64,000 nucleotides of DNA, from NCBI RefSeq assembly GCF_030651995.1, contig NZ_JAUSBN010000025.1:1-64000 (forward strand), given 5' to 3'. Numbering within the stretch: the stretch's first letter is position 1; the number at the start of each line of letters is the position of its first letter. Positions 47,254 to 53,978 of this stretch are shown in pieces. Under the pieces are notes generated by a model, which was given only the letters and a program-made list of their open reading frames with translations, had not been told where the DNA came from and did not search any database. Source of the DNA: Reyranella sp. Its GTDB lineage: Bacteria > Pseudomonadota > Alphaproteobacteria > Reyranellales > Reyranellaceae. A program made the translations under genes and the position numbers.

Positions 47254-47751
47254 TTGCCCGACCTGGCAACGCTTTCGCAGACGGTCTGCCTGATCGCCTT
47301 GGCCGGCCTGCTGATCGCAGCAGCCTGGCAGGACATGCGCACTCTTCACATTGGAAACGGGCTGTCGATTGCGATCGCGGCCCTCTTTGTCGGCTGGGCC
47401 ATCATTGGCCTGATCGCCGGTTCCTACACGCTTCAGGCCCTCGGCCTTTCGATCGCCTGCGGAGCCGGCTTGTTTGCCGTCGGCGTGGCGGCCTTCGCCA
47501 TCGGAATTCTGGGCGGCGGCGACGTCAAGCTCTTGGCCGCCGTGGGTCTGTTTGCCGGCCCGGCCGGGATTCTCGACCTGTTGCTCGTTACGGCATTGGC
47601 CGGCGGTTTGTTGGGCATCGCCGCCCTGGCAGGAGTGCCCATCGGGCTCGTCTCGACCCAGGGCGAGGCGGCGCTGCGGAGAAGACTGCCCTACGGCCCC
47701 GCGATTGCGGTGGGCGGTCTTTGGGTTGCGTCGAGGCTGGCAGTCGGTTGA
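47254..47751 (+). CDS. cpaA: Prepilin peptidase, CpaA/TadV type
   Basis: The 165-residue multi-pass protein has the two catalytic aspartates of A24 peptidases in AAWQDMRTLHIGN and ILGGGDVKLLAAVGL. It lacks the methylase domain of PilD, as in CpaA/TadV. It should process the Flp prepilin encoded 16 bp upstream. The start is TTG 47254 with AGAAGG upstream. Confidence 0.88.
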   Translation: MPDLATLSQTVCLIALAGLLIAAAWQDMRTLHIGNGLSIAIAALFVGWAIIGLIAGSYTLQALGLSIACGAGLFAVGVAAFAIGILGGGDVKLLAAVGLFAGPAGILDLLLVTALAGGLLGIAALAGVPIGLVSTQGEAALRRRLPYGPAIAVGGLWVASRLAVG

Positions 47752-47777
47752 GATTGGGCGACGAACAGGGAGAGCCA

Positions 47778-48365
47778 ATGCCTTCGCCGATCGCAATGAC
47801 AATCATCGCTGCCTTGGCGGCAACGGGTCTGGCAACCGCCGCGACTGCTCAGACCGCGCCGACGCCGGTACCGCGCAGCCGTGTCGAGGTTCCGACAACT
47901 CCCGGCGTGCCCGAGTTTCGCGATCCCAAGACGGGCCAGATCTGGACGCCGGAGAACGTCGGGCGGGGGCCGATCGGCAAGCCGACGCCGGCCGATCTTG
48001 CCTTCGATCCGCTGGCACAGGCCGAGCGGATAAAGGGCGTGGTGGTACAGCGTCCCAACTTCACGCCCCTGGGGTGGTCGGCGCCGAGTGCTGGGCCGGC
48101 CACGCCCCTCGTGACGATGGACAATGCGAGCCTGCGGGCCGTTCCCGGCAAGCGCTGGCAGGTCGTCCTTTACGTGAACAACAACAGCGCGGGCACCCTG
48201 GCGCCGATGATCGACTGCCGATTCATCAACGCCGGCAAGCTGGTCGAGGAAACCCGCGTTCTGGTGCCTGGCGTCGGCGCCGGCGTGCGCGGTGGACTCA
48301 CGATCTACGGGCCGAAGACCGACCTGTTCGTCGATCGCGCCGACTGCCGCGTCGTTTCGCCCTGA
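47778..48365 (+). CDS. Exported protein, WTPENV family
   Basis: The 195-residue protein has a signal peptide (MPSPIAMTIIAALAATGLATAATA), then FRDPKTGQIWTPENVG, TPADLAFDP, VVVQRP, and a C-terminal beta-rich part (WQVVLYVNNNSAGTLAPMIDCRFINAGK ... IYGPKTDLFVDRADCRVVSP) with two conserved cysteines. The protein at 57191 is clearly homologous over its whole length. I do not recognise a named family. A periplasmic or surface location is inferred. It follows cpaA by 26 bp. Confidence 0.72.
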   Translation: MPSPIAMTIIAALAATGLATAATAQTAPTPVPRSRVEVPTTPGVPEFRDPKTGQIWTPENVGRGPIGKPTPADLAFDPLAQAERIKGVVVQRPNFTPLGWSAPSAGPATPLVTMDNASLRAVPGKRWQVVLYVNNNSAGTLAPMIDCRFINAGKLVEETRVLVPGVGAGVRGGLTIYGPKTDLFVDRADCRVVSP

Positions 48366-48369
48366 TCGC

Positions 48370-49140
48370 CTAGCCCTGAACCGAATAGCCGCCGTCGACC
48401 GTGATGGCGGCGCCGGTGACGTAGTCCGAGGCGGATGCGGCGAGGAAGACCGCGATGCCCGCGAAGTCGTCGGGCGTGCCCCAGCGCCCGGCCGGCGTCC
48501 GCTTCAGCACCGAATCGTGCAGCGCCGGCACGTCACGGCGCGCGCGCTGGGTCAGCGCAGTGTCGATCCAGCCGGGCAGGATCGCATTTACCTGGATATT
48601 GTCCTTGGCCCAGGCGGTGGCCATCGCCTTGGTCATCTGCACGATACCGCCCTTGCTCGCGGCATAGGCTGTCGTGAAGGACGCCCCGAAGATCGACATC
48701 ATGGAGCCGATGTTGATCATCTTGCCGCCACCGGTCTTCATCATCGCCGGGTAGGCGGCCTGGCTGCACAGAAAGGCGCTGGTCAGGTTGCTGTCCAGAA
48801 CCTGATGCCATTCGGCCGAGGTGTACTCCTGTGGCTGCTTGCGGATGTTGATTCCGGCGTTGTTCACGAGGATGTCGAGCCGTCCGTGGGCCGCGACCGC
48901 ATTGGCGATGAGCGCGCGGCACGACTCTTCCTTCAGCACATCAACAATGGTGGAACTGGCGTTCGCCCCGGTCGCTTGCAGTTCCTTGACCGCCGCCTCG
49001 TTCTTGGCCGCGTCGCGTCCCGCGACGACGACGGTCGCGCCGGCGCGCGCCATGCCGAGGGCCATGCCGAGACCGATGCCGCCATTGCCGCCGGTGACGA
49101 CGGCCACGCGGCCGGAAAGATCAAAAAGCTTCATGGCCAT
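48370..49140 (-). CDS. SDR-family oxidoreductase
   Basis: The 256-residue protein is a classical short-chain dehydrogenase: TGGNGGIGLGMA for NAD(P), NNAG, catalytic Ser in INIGSMMSIFG, YAASK for Tyr and Lys, and a C-terminal DYVTGAAITVDGGYSVQG. It resembles 2-deoxy-D-gluconate 3-dehydrogenase/glucose dehydrogenase types. The substrate is unknown. Two starts (49140 and 49134) both have usable ribosome-binding sites. Confidence 0.88.
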   Translation of the reverse strand: MAMKLFDLSGRVAVVTGGNGGIGLGMALGMARAGATVVVAGRDAAKNEAAVKELQATGANASSTIVDVLKEESCRALIANAVAAHGRLDILVNNAGINIRKQPQEYTSAEWHQVLDSNLTSAFLCSQAAYPAMMKTGGGKMINIGSMMSIFGASFTTAYAASKGGIVQMTKAMATAWAKDNIQVNAILPGWIDTALTQRARRDVPALHDSVLKRTPAGRWGTPDDFAGIAVFLAASASDYVTGAAITVDGGYSVQG

Positions 49141-49176
49141 CTCCCGTTCCTCAAACTCCACCTATAGCGAACCGGG

Positions 49177-49202
49177 GGAACCCGAAACAGAGGCGGGCCG
49201 TT
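49177..49202 (+). promoter_or_regulatory. EcfG (general stress sigma) promoter, exact consensus
   Basis: GGAAC at 49177-49181, a 17-bp spacer and CGTT at 49199-49202 match the EcfG promoter GGAAC-N16/17-CGTT exactly. It reads away from the SDR gene toward the 3' end of nepR. No protein gene follows in this direction. A terminator occurs 105 bp later. Confidence 0.75.
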
Positions 49203-49208
49203 AGTGCC

Positions 49209-49336
49209 GGACAGTGGCGTGAGCACAACCTGCCTGAGCACAAGCACTTTCGCAGCACGAGTCCGTGGCCTGTCGGCCGGGCTGACCGGCAGGTCGCGGA
49301 CAAGGGTGGCGGCGATCGCGAGATCGCCGCCATTTT
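49209..49336 (+). ncRNA. Candidate stress-induced small RNA
   Basis: A transcript from the EcfG promoter at 49177 would run about 128 nt to a terminator. A long hairpin forms first (GTCCGTGGCCTGTCGG at 49261 pairing with CCGGCAGGTCGCGGAC at 49287-49302, with G-U pairs). It is followed by an intrinsic terminator with an 11-bp perfect stem (TGGCGGCGATC at 49307, GATCGCCGCCA to 49332), a GCGA GNRA loop and TTTT at 49333-49336. The only plus-strand ORF here (49204-49419) runs past the terminator and has no family look. Caulobacter GsrN is a precedent for a sigma-T-controlled sRNA, but I see no clear sequence match to it. The rest of the 49337-49456 gap shows nothing. Confidence 0.6.
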
Positions 49337-49456
49337 CTGCGGAAGGGTTTGGTGGAAAGAGTAGCCGAACCCCACTGGCTCGAGCGGTGCAACAAGCAAA
49401 AGCTTGGATATACTGTTGAGCCGTCAGAAGACTCGCGGGTATGGAGCCTGTCGGCC

Positions 49457-49684
49457 CTACTTCTTTGGCGGGTCTTCGGGGGAGTCGCCCTTCTTGTTCG
49501 CGGCGGCGTCCTTGTCGATGAGGTTGAGGAGATCGTCGGGCAGCGGCTCGCTCGCGATCTCGTCGTACATCGCGTGAAGCTGCTTGTGCAGCCACATGTC
49601 GAAAGGCCGATCGTTGCTCCGAGGCTTGGAACGCGCCTGTCCTCCAGCGCGTCCCGCATCGGGCTTATCGTCGTCAGTGGCCAT
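49457..49684 (-). CDS. nepR: Anti-sigma factor NepR
   Basis: The 75-residue protein has the NepR core RPFDMWLHKQLHAMYDEIASEPLPDDLLNLID, two helices that clamp EcfG or, after stress, PhyR. The flanks are charged and flexible, as in the family. ATG 49684 gives the normal length. A longer frame to 49762 adds unrelated residues. It is last of three minus-strand genes: sigma factor, EcfG, nepR. Confidence 0.9.
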   Translation of the reverse strand: MATDDDKPDAGRAGGQARSKPRSNDRPFDMWLHKQLHAMYDEIASEPLPDDLLNLIDKDAAANKKGDSPEDPPKK

Positions 49685-49801
49685 AACATGCACCCCGGAG
49701 GCGGATGTCCACTCCGCGGGATCCTGTCCGACCCATCCAACTCTCCCCGTGGGACTACTCATGACTTTGTCGCACTCAATTGTCAGACTTGGAAGCAGAC
49801 T

Positions 49802-50383
49802 TTAGCGAGTTGCGACAGCCGATTCGTCGTCGCGGAGCGCCGTGGAGGTCCGCCCGGACTCTGAGGGGCGGCGTGTCTCGCCTTCCAGCAGGAGGCGTTC
49901 GAGCGTGTCGCGAGCGCGCGAGATGCGGCTCTTGACCGTCCCGACCGATACGCCGGTATGTTCGGCGATCGTCTCATACGGCAGTCCTTCGAGGACCGCG
50001 AGAAGCAAGGCTTCGCGCTGCGCCGCAGCAAGCTTGCCGAACGCAGACATGAACTCCCGCATCACCAGGCCGCTGTCCTGATGGGGGGGGTGGGAGAGCG
50101 ATTCGGCAATCGCGGTGTCGACGGGTACGGTCGGACGGCGGCGGCGGAGGCCCGAAATGAATTCGTTGCGCTGGATACGAAACAGCCAGGCGGCGAGGTT
50201 GGTGCCGGGCTGGAAACTGTTGCGGCCGGTGAGCGCCTTGATCACCGTGTCGTGCACGAGGTCGTCCGCTGCGTCCCGGTCGCGCGTAAGAGACAGAGCG
50301 TAGATACGCAGGCGGGGCAGGATCGTCTTGAGCTGCTCGTGGAAGTCCCGAGTACCGTCATCCTGCTTGGTCTGCGTGCTCAT
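49802..50383 (-). CDS. ecfG: General stress sigma factor EcfG
   Basis: The 193-residue ECF sigma factor starts at ATG 50383 after GGAGATCGCC. Region 2 is LPRLRIYALSLTRDRDAADDLVHDTVIKAL ... NLAAWLFRIQRNEFISGLRRRR, and region 4 is LAAAQREALLLAVLEGLPYETIAEHTGVSVGTVKSRISRARDTLERLL. The match to EcfG and its place between nepR and PhyR identify it as the ECF15 sigma that recognises GGAAC...CGTT. It is released when PhyR~P takes NepR. Confidence 0.92.
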   Translation of the reverse strand: MSTQTKQDDGTRDFHEQLKTILPRLRIYALSLTRDRDAADDLVHDTVIKALTGRNSFQPGTNLAAWLFRIQRNEFISGLRRRRPTVPVDTAIAESLSHPPHQDSGLVMREFMSAFGKLAAAQREALLLAVLEGLPYETIAEHTGVSVGTVKSRISRARDTLERLLLEGETRRPSESGRTSTALRDDESAVATR

Positions 50384-50502
50384 TGGCGATCTCCAGAAGT
50401 TGCATCCTATGGAGAATGAATGCCGGAGACCGGGATTGGTTACACAGTTATCGTGAAATCCTTCAAGCTGTTGCGAATACACAATAAATCGTCCATGCAC
50501 CC

Positions 50503-50967
50503 CTACTGGAGTCTATCTGAAAGATACTTGCGAGCTCGCGATACGCGCGCTTTGAGGGTTCCCACCGAACAACCGCACAGTCGGGCCGCTTCCTCATAGG
50601 AAAAGCCGCCCGCCCCGATCAGTACCAGGGCTTCTCGCGATTGCGGGTTAAGCTTCCACAGCTCCGAGGAGAGCTCCTTCAACGCCATTGTGGCTTCGGG
50701 ATTGTCCACCGCGGCCAAGGGCGTCGCCGCGTCGTTGTCGATCGTCAAAGGACGGCGACGCTGCGTCCTGAGATCGGAGTAGAAGCGATTGCGCATGATG
50801 GTGAAGAGCCAGCCCTTGAGATTGGTGCCTGGCGTAAACTGGGTCTGCTTGTCGAGAGCGGCCAGAACGGTGTTCTGAACGAGATCGTCGGCCGCCTCGC
50901 GCTCGCGACACATGAAACGTGCGAAGGCACGCAAGTCGGGTAGGAGCGCGACGATCTCTTTTTTCAT
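50503..50967 (-). CDS. Second EcfG-like ECF sigma factor
   Basis: The 154-residue protein is a compact ECF sigma with region 2 (ALLPDLRAFARFMCREREAADDLVQNTVLAALDKQTQFTPGTNLKGWLFTIMRNRFYSDL) and region 4 (LNPQSREALVLIGAGGFSYEEAARLCGCSVGTLKARVSRARKYLSDRL). It is related to the adjacent EcfG, and several Alphaproteobacteria carry such paralogues. Whether NepR controls it is unknown. It may recognise the same promoters or modulate the main EcfG. The start is ATG 50967, and GTG 50970 is adjacent. Confidence 0.87.
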   Translation of the reverse strand: MKKEIVALLPDLRAFARFMCREREAADDLVQNTVLAALDKQTQFTPGTNLKGWLFTIMRNRFYSDLRTQRRRPLTIDNDAATPLAAVDNPEATMALKELSSELWKLNPQSREALVLIGAGGFSYEEAARLCGCSVGTLKARVSRARKYLSDRLQ

Positions 50968-51074
50968 CACCTTTCATCTGGGGACGGTGGCGCAAGGGTG
51001 AAAGGGAAAATTGCGACGGCAACCCAGATGTAGGTGCATTTGCTATGACACGGGTACCCGGAATCGGTTGGCAG

Positions 51075-51099
51075 GGAACCTTCGCGGAGGACGTGCGTT
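51075..51099 (+). promoter_or_regulatory. EcfG promoter, exact consensus
   Basis: GGAAC at 51075-51079, a 16-bp spacer and CGTT at 51096-51099. It points toward phyR but lies 334 bp before its start. A tiny frameshifted ORF and a strong hairpin come first. Confidence 0.75.
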
Positions 51100-51132
51100 G
51101 TGATGCCGAAATGTTTCCATGACGAGGAGTGT

Positions 51133-51215
51133 ATGGGACGCGCGGCAATCCTTTGGTTCCTGGGGTACCGATACCGGTCTTGTTGTTGATGTGGGTATTG
51201 GGGTGGCTGCACTGA
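51133..51215 (+). pseudogene. Tiny membrane-protein ORF interrupted by a one-base frameshift
   Basis: GACGAGGAGTGT gives a near-perfect ribosome-binding site before ATG 51133. The frame reads MGRAAILWFLG and then stops after 7 more residues. If the G-run at 51162-51165 had five Gs instead of four, it would continue as VPIPVLLLMWVLGWLH and end at TGA 51215. That gives a 27-residue membrane peptide of a type I recall from other Proteobacteria (LGVPIP followed by a hydrophobic helix). It sits 34 bp after an exact EcfG promoter. It may be a true pseudogene, a sequencing error in a homopolymer, or programmed slippage. Confidence 0.5.
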
Positions 51216-51245
51216 GATCGGCTCAGGAGGCTGGAAGTCGATATT

Positions 51246-51283
51246 GCGGACGGGTCCGTCGGGACCCGTCCGCAAACATTTTC
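51246..51283 (+). terminator. Terminator hairpin after the tiny stress ORF
   Basis: GCGGACGGGTCC and GGACCCGTCCGC form a perfect 12-bp stem around GTCG. AAACATTTTC follows, so the T-tract is weak and offset. It would end the transcript from the 51075 promoter before phyR, or reduce read-through into it. Confidence 0.6.
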
Positions 51284-51432
51284 GCAAGGGCAGACGCGGG
51301 GCAGCGTCTGTGCCCGAGCCGCGGGCGATGCTGCAATAGTCAGTTGTCTGCAGACGCGCACGGCGTAGTGTAGGCGTTGGACCCGGGACAGCCTGCGGCG
51401 AGACACGCTTTTGAGTGATGAGGGAGAACGAC

Positions 51433-52236
51433 GTGGCTGAAGAGCAGGTAGCTTCGAGGAAGGTGTCCGAGGCGATCACGAGGACGCTGCCGTTCCTGCG
51501 TCGGTACGCGCGGGCCGTTACCGGTTCGCAGCAGCGGGGCGACGAATGGGTCAGGCTTTGTGCTGAGGTTGCGGTTCAGCAACCGGACCTCATTGCCGAG
51601 GCCGAGGATACCAAGCTTGGGGTCTTCGCGCTGTTTAACCGTCTGCGTCAGCCGTTCGGAGACATGGAGGATGCCGCGAGCGGCGGCGAGAGTGTTCGCG
51701 GACGCCTGAAGGAATCACTCACGGAAATGGCTCCGATGCAGCGTCAGGTCCTGTTGTTGACCGTGCTGGAAGGTTTCACCGTCAGCGATGCCGCGCATAT
51801 CCTGGGCGTCAGCATCGATGCGGCCGAGCGCAGCCTGGAGGAAGCGCGCCGGGAGCTCCAGCGAGTCGCCTCGGTTCGGATTCTCGTCATTGAGGACGAA
51901 GCCGTCATCGCCCTCGACGTCGCTGACATCGTGCGCAACGCCGGCCACGAGGTCGTGGGCATCGCGGCGACCGAAAAGGCTGCCATCGAGCTTGCCAAGA
52001 AGCATTCGCCGCATCTGGTGTTGGCCGACATCCAGCTTCGCGGTTCCGACAGCGGGATCTCGGCCGTGAACCAGATCATGAAATCGATGTCCGTTCCGGT
52101 GATCTTCGTGACGGGCTTCCCGGAGCGTCTGTTGACGGGCAAGCAGGTCGAGCCCGCCTTCGTGATCTCCAAGCCCTTCGATCCCGACCTTCTTCGTGCG
52201 GCGATCGCGCAGGCGCTCGACACCGTATCGATCTGA
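51433..52236 (+). CDS. phyR: Stress response regulator PhyR (sigma-like/receiver)
   Basis: The 267-residue protein has an N-terminal sigma-factor mimic (ITRTLPFLRRYARAVTGSQQRGDEWVRL, then MAPMQRQVLLLTVLEGFTVSDAAHILGVSIDAAERSL) joined to a receiver domain (RILVIEDEAVIALDVADIV) with phosphoacceptor D199 in LVLADIQLRG and lysine in FVISKPFD. Phosphorylation exposes the sigma-like domain, which sequesters NepR. GTG 51433 is chosen because GGGAG lies 6 bp before it. Codons at 51415 and 51418 have no good ribosome-binding site. Confidence 0.95.
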   Translation: MAEEQVASRKVSEAITRTLPFLRRYARAVTGSQQRGDEWVRLCAEVAVQQPDLIAEAEDTKLGVFALFNRLRQPFGDMEDAASGGESVRGRLKESLTEMAPMQRQVLLLTVLEGFTVSDAAHILGVSIDAAERSLEEARRELQRVASVRILVIEDEAVIALDVADIVRNAGHEVVGIAATEKAAIELAKKHSPHLVLADIQLRGSDSGISAVNQIMKSMSVPVIFVTGFPERLLTGKQVEPAFVISKPFDPDLLRAAIAQALDTVSI

Positions 52237-52250
52237 GACCGAGACGAGTC

Positions 52251-53978
52251 GTGGTGCGATGGTCGCTTCGCTCCAAGCTCGTCACGCTCGTTGCGCTGGC
52301 CTTGCTGCCCGTCCTCGGGCTGGCGGCTTGGCAGTCCAAACTCCAGGAGGAGTCGGTCATCTCGCAGCGGGTTGCCGCGCTGGGATCTGTGTCCGATGTG
52401 GCGGTCGCGCGTTATGCCAGCCTTTTCGAAGCCTCGCGGCGCCTGCTGACGGCTGCGTGCGCTGACGAATCCGTCGAGCAGAGTGCTTCGGCCGAGCCGT
52501 CGTCCGCCACCGCCGGTCGATGCGGAGGCTACTTGTCGAAGTTGCTGGCAGCCTATCCGGGTCAATATTCGACCGCGCTGGTGACGGACGATCAGGGCGT
52601 TGCGCGATGCGCCAGCGATGCCAAGGCTCTCGGCATGTCATTTGCCGACCGGGACGTCTTTCAGAGGGCGCAGCTGGCCAAGGGGCTTATCGTCGGCGAT
52701 ACGATCGCGAGCCGCATGACGCAGCACGCGATCATTCCCATTGCCGTTCCCATCATTCGTGACGGCACGTTCCGCGGCATGTGCGCGGTGGGCATCCGGC
52801 TGCGGGCGTTGGCGCAGATGGCCGCCCAGGGGGAAGGCGCAGGCGGCACGGCGGTGGCGGTGGTTGACGGTTCCGGGGCTGCCCTCGGCGGCGATGCGAT
52901 GGCGCTGCGTCGGCTGCCGGTGCCGGCACGCCTGGTCGAGGCATTGACCGGCGGTCAGAGTACGTTCTCCGATTCCGGGCAGGATGGCTCCCTCTACGAG
53001 TTCCGGGTCCGGCCGGTTGGCGGCAACGCGCTCTTCGTCGTGGTGTCTGCACCCGTCGGCACCGATTCCCTGTCTTTAGCCGGAATCTGGGCGGGCTTTT
53101 TCCTCGTCGTGCTGGCGTCGATCGCCGTTCTTCTGGTGATCTGGTTCGGTGCCGACCGCTGGTGTGTCCGTCCTCTCAGGTACATCCAGGATTTCGCCGA
53201 CAAGGTCGCTCGCGGCGAACACATCACCTTGTCACCGCGACAGCCCTGGTCCCCGGAAATGGCCTCGGTCGGGGCGGGCGTGACGGCCATGGCGGAGGCC
53301 ATCTCCAGCCGCGAGGCGGCCCTGCGCGCCAACCTCGAGCAGCGTGACCACATGCTTCGCGAGATTCATCATCGAGTGAAGAACAACCTACAGATGATTT
53401 CGAGCCTGCTCAACCTCCAGGCCGGAGAGATCAGGTCGCCGCGTATTCGCCGCTTCTTCGGCGATGCGCAGAATCGCGTTCTCACCTTGTCGATCCTGCA
53501 CCGGCATCTCTACGAGCGATCGAGCTGGTCTCTGGTCGATTTCCAGCAGTTCATCAGCGATCTCGTGCGGCAGATATCGGTTGGCCGCGCGAGGGGCGAT
53601 CAGCCGGCGCCTCGCTTTCATATCCGCGCCCCGATCATGGCGGTCGGCCCCGACACCGCCATTCCCATTGGCCTGATCGTCACGGAGGCGGTGAGCATTG
53701 CGCTCACCCATGACTTCAGCAGGGCGGCCACGCCGGAAATTCGCATCGAGACCAGTGAACGCGGCGAGGAGGTCCAACTCGTCATCGAGGACAATGGCGT
53801 TGCCCGGGATGACGGCGCCGCGATCCCCGACGGGAAGGGTGGCTTTGCCCTCACCCTGATCCGCGGACTTGCCATGCAGCTGGGCGGCGAGGTTACCATT
53901 GAGCGCAAGCCCGAAGGCGGCAACAGGGTCATCGTCGTATTTCCGACGCCCGCGGCGGACGAGCCGGTAAATGCCTAG
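52251..53978 (+). CDS. HisKA_2-type sensor histidine kinase (probable PhyR kinase)
   Basis: The 575-residue protein starts at GTG 52251. It has TM1 near residues 9-26, a periplasmic Cache-like sensor to about 270 (with ARYASLFEASRRLL and FADRDVFQRAQ segments), and TM2 (LAGIWAGFFLVVLASIAVLLVIWF). A HAMP region follows, then the HisKA_2 motif LREIHHRVKNNLQMISSLLNLQ (H373/H374) and an ATPase domain with VIEDNGVA. HisKA_2/HWE kinases are the usual partners of PhyR, and this gene starts 14 bp after phyR. The signal sensed is unknown. Confidence 0.88.
   Translation: MVRWSLRSKLVTLVALALLPVLGLAAWQSKLQEESVISQRVAALGSVSDVAVARYASLFEASRRLLTAACADESVEQSASAEPSSATAGRCGGYLSKLLAAYPGQYSTALVTDDQGVARCASDAKALGMSFADRDVFQRAQLAKGLIVGDTIASRMTQHAIIPIAVPIIRDGTFRGMCAVGIRLRALAQMAAQGEGAGGTAVAVVDGSGAALGGDAMALRRLPVPARLVEALTGGQSTFSDSGQDGSLYEFRVRPVGGNALFVVVSAPVGTDSLSLAGIWAGFFLVVLASIAVLLVIWFGADRWCVRPLRYIQDFADKVARGEHITLSPRQPWSPEMASVGAGVTAMAEAISSREAALRANLEQRDHMLREIHHRVKNNLQMISSLLNLQAGEIRSPRIRRFFGDAQNRVLTLSILHRHLYERSSWSLVDFQQFISDLVRQISVGRARGDQPAPRFHIRAPIMAVGPDTAIPIGLIVTEAVSIALTHDFSRAATPEIRIETSERGEEVQLVIEDNGVARDDGAAIPDGKGGFALTLIRGLAMQLGGEVTIERKPEGGNRVIVVFPTPAADEPVNA

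Noticed and set aside
49349-49864. 171-codon plus-strand ORF after the candidate sRNA
   Set aside because: It is antisense to nepR and part of ecfG, begins after the sRNA terminator and shows no family features.
51119-51373. 84-codon plus-strand ORF before phyR
   Set aside because: No ribosome-binding site, no motif, and it runs through the 12-bp terminator hairpin. The frameshifted tiny ORF at 51133 explains the signal better.
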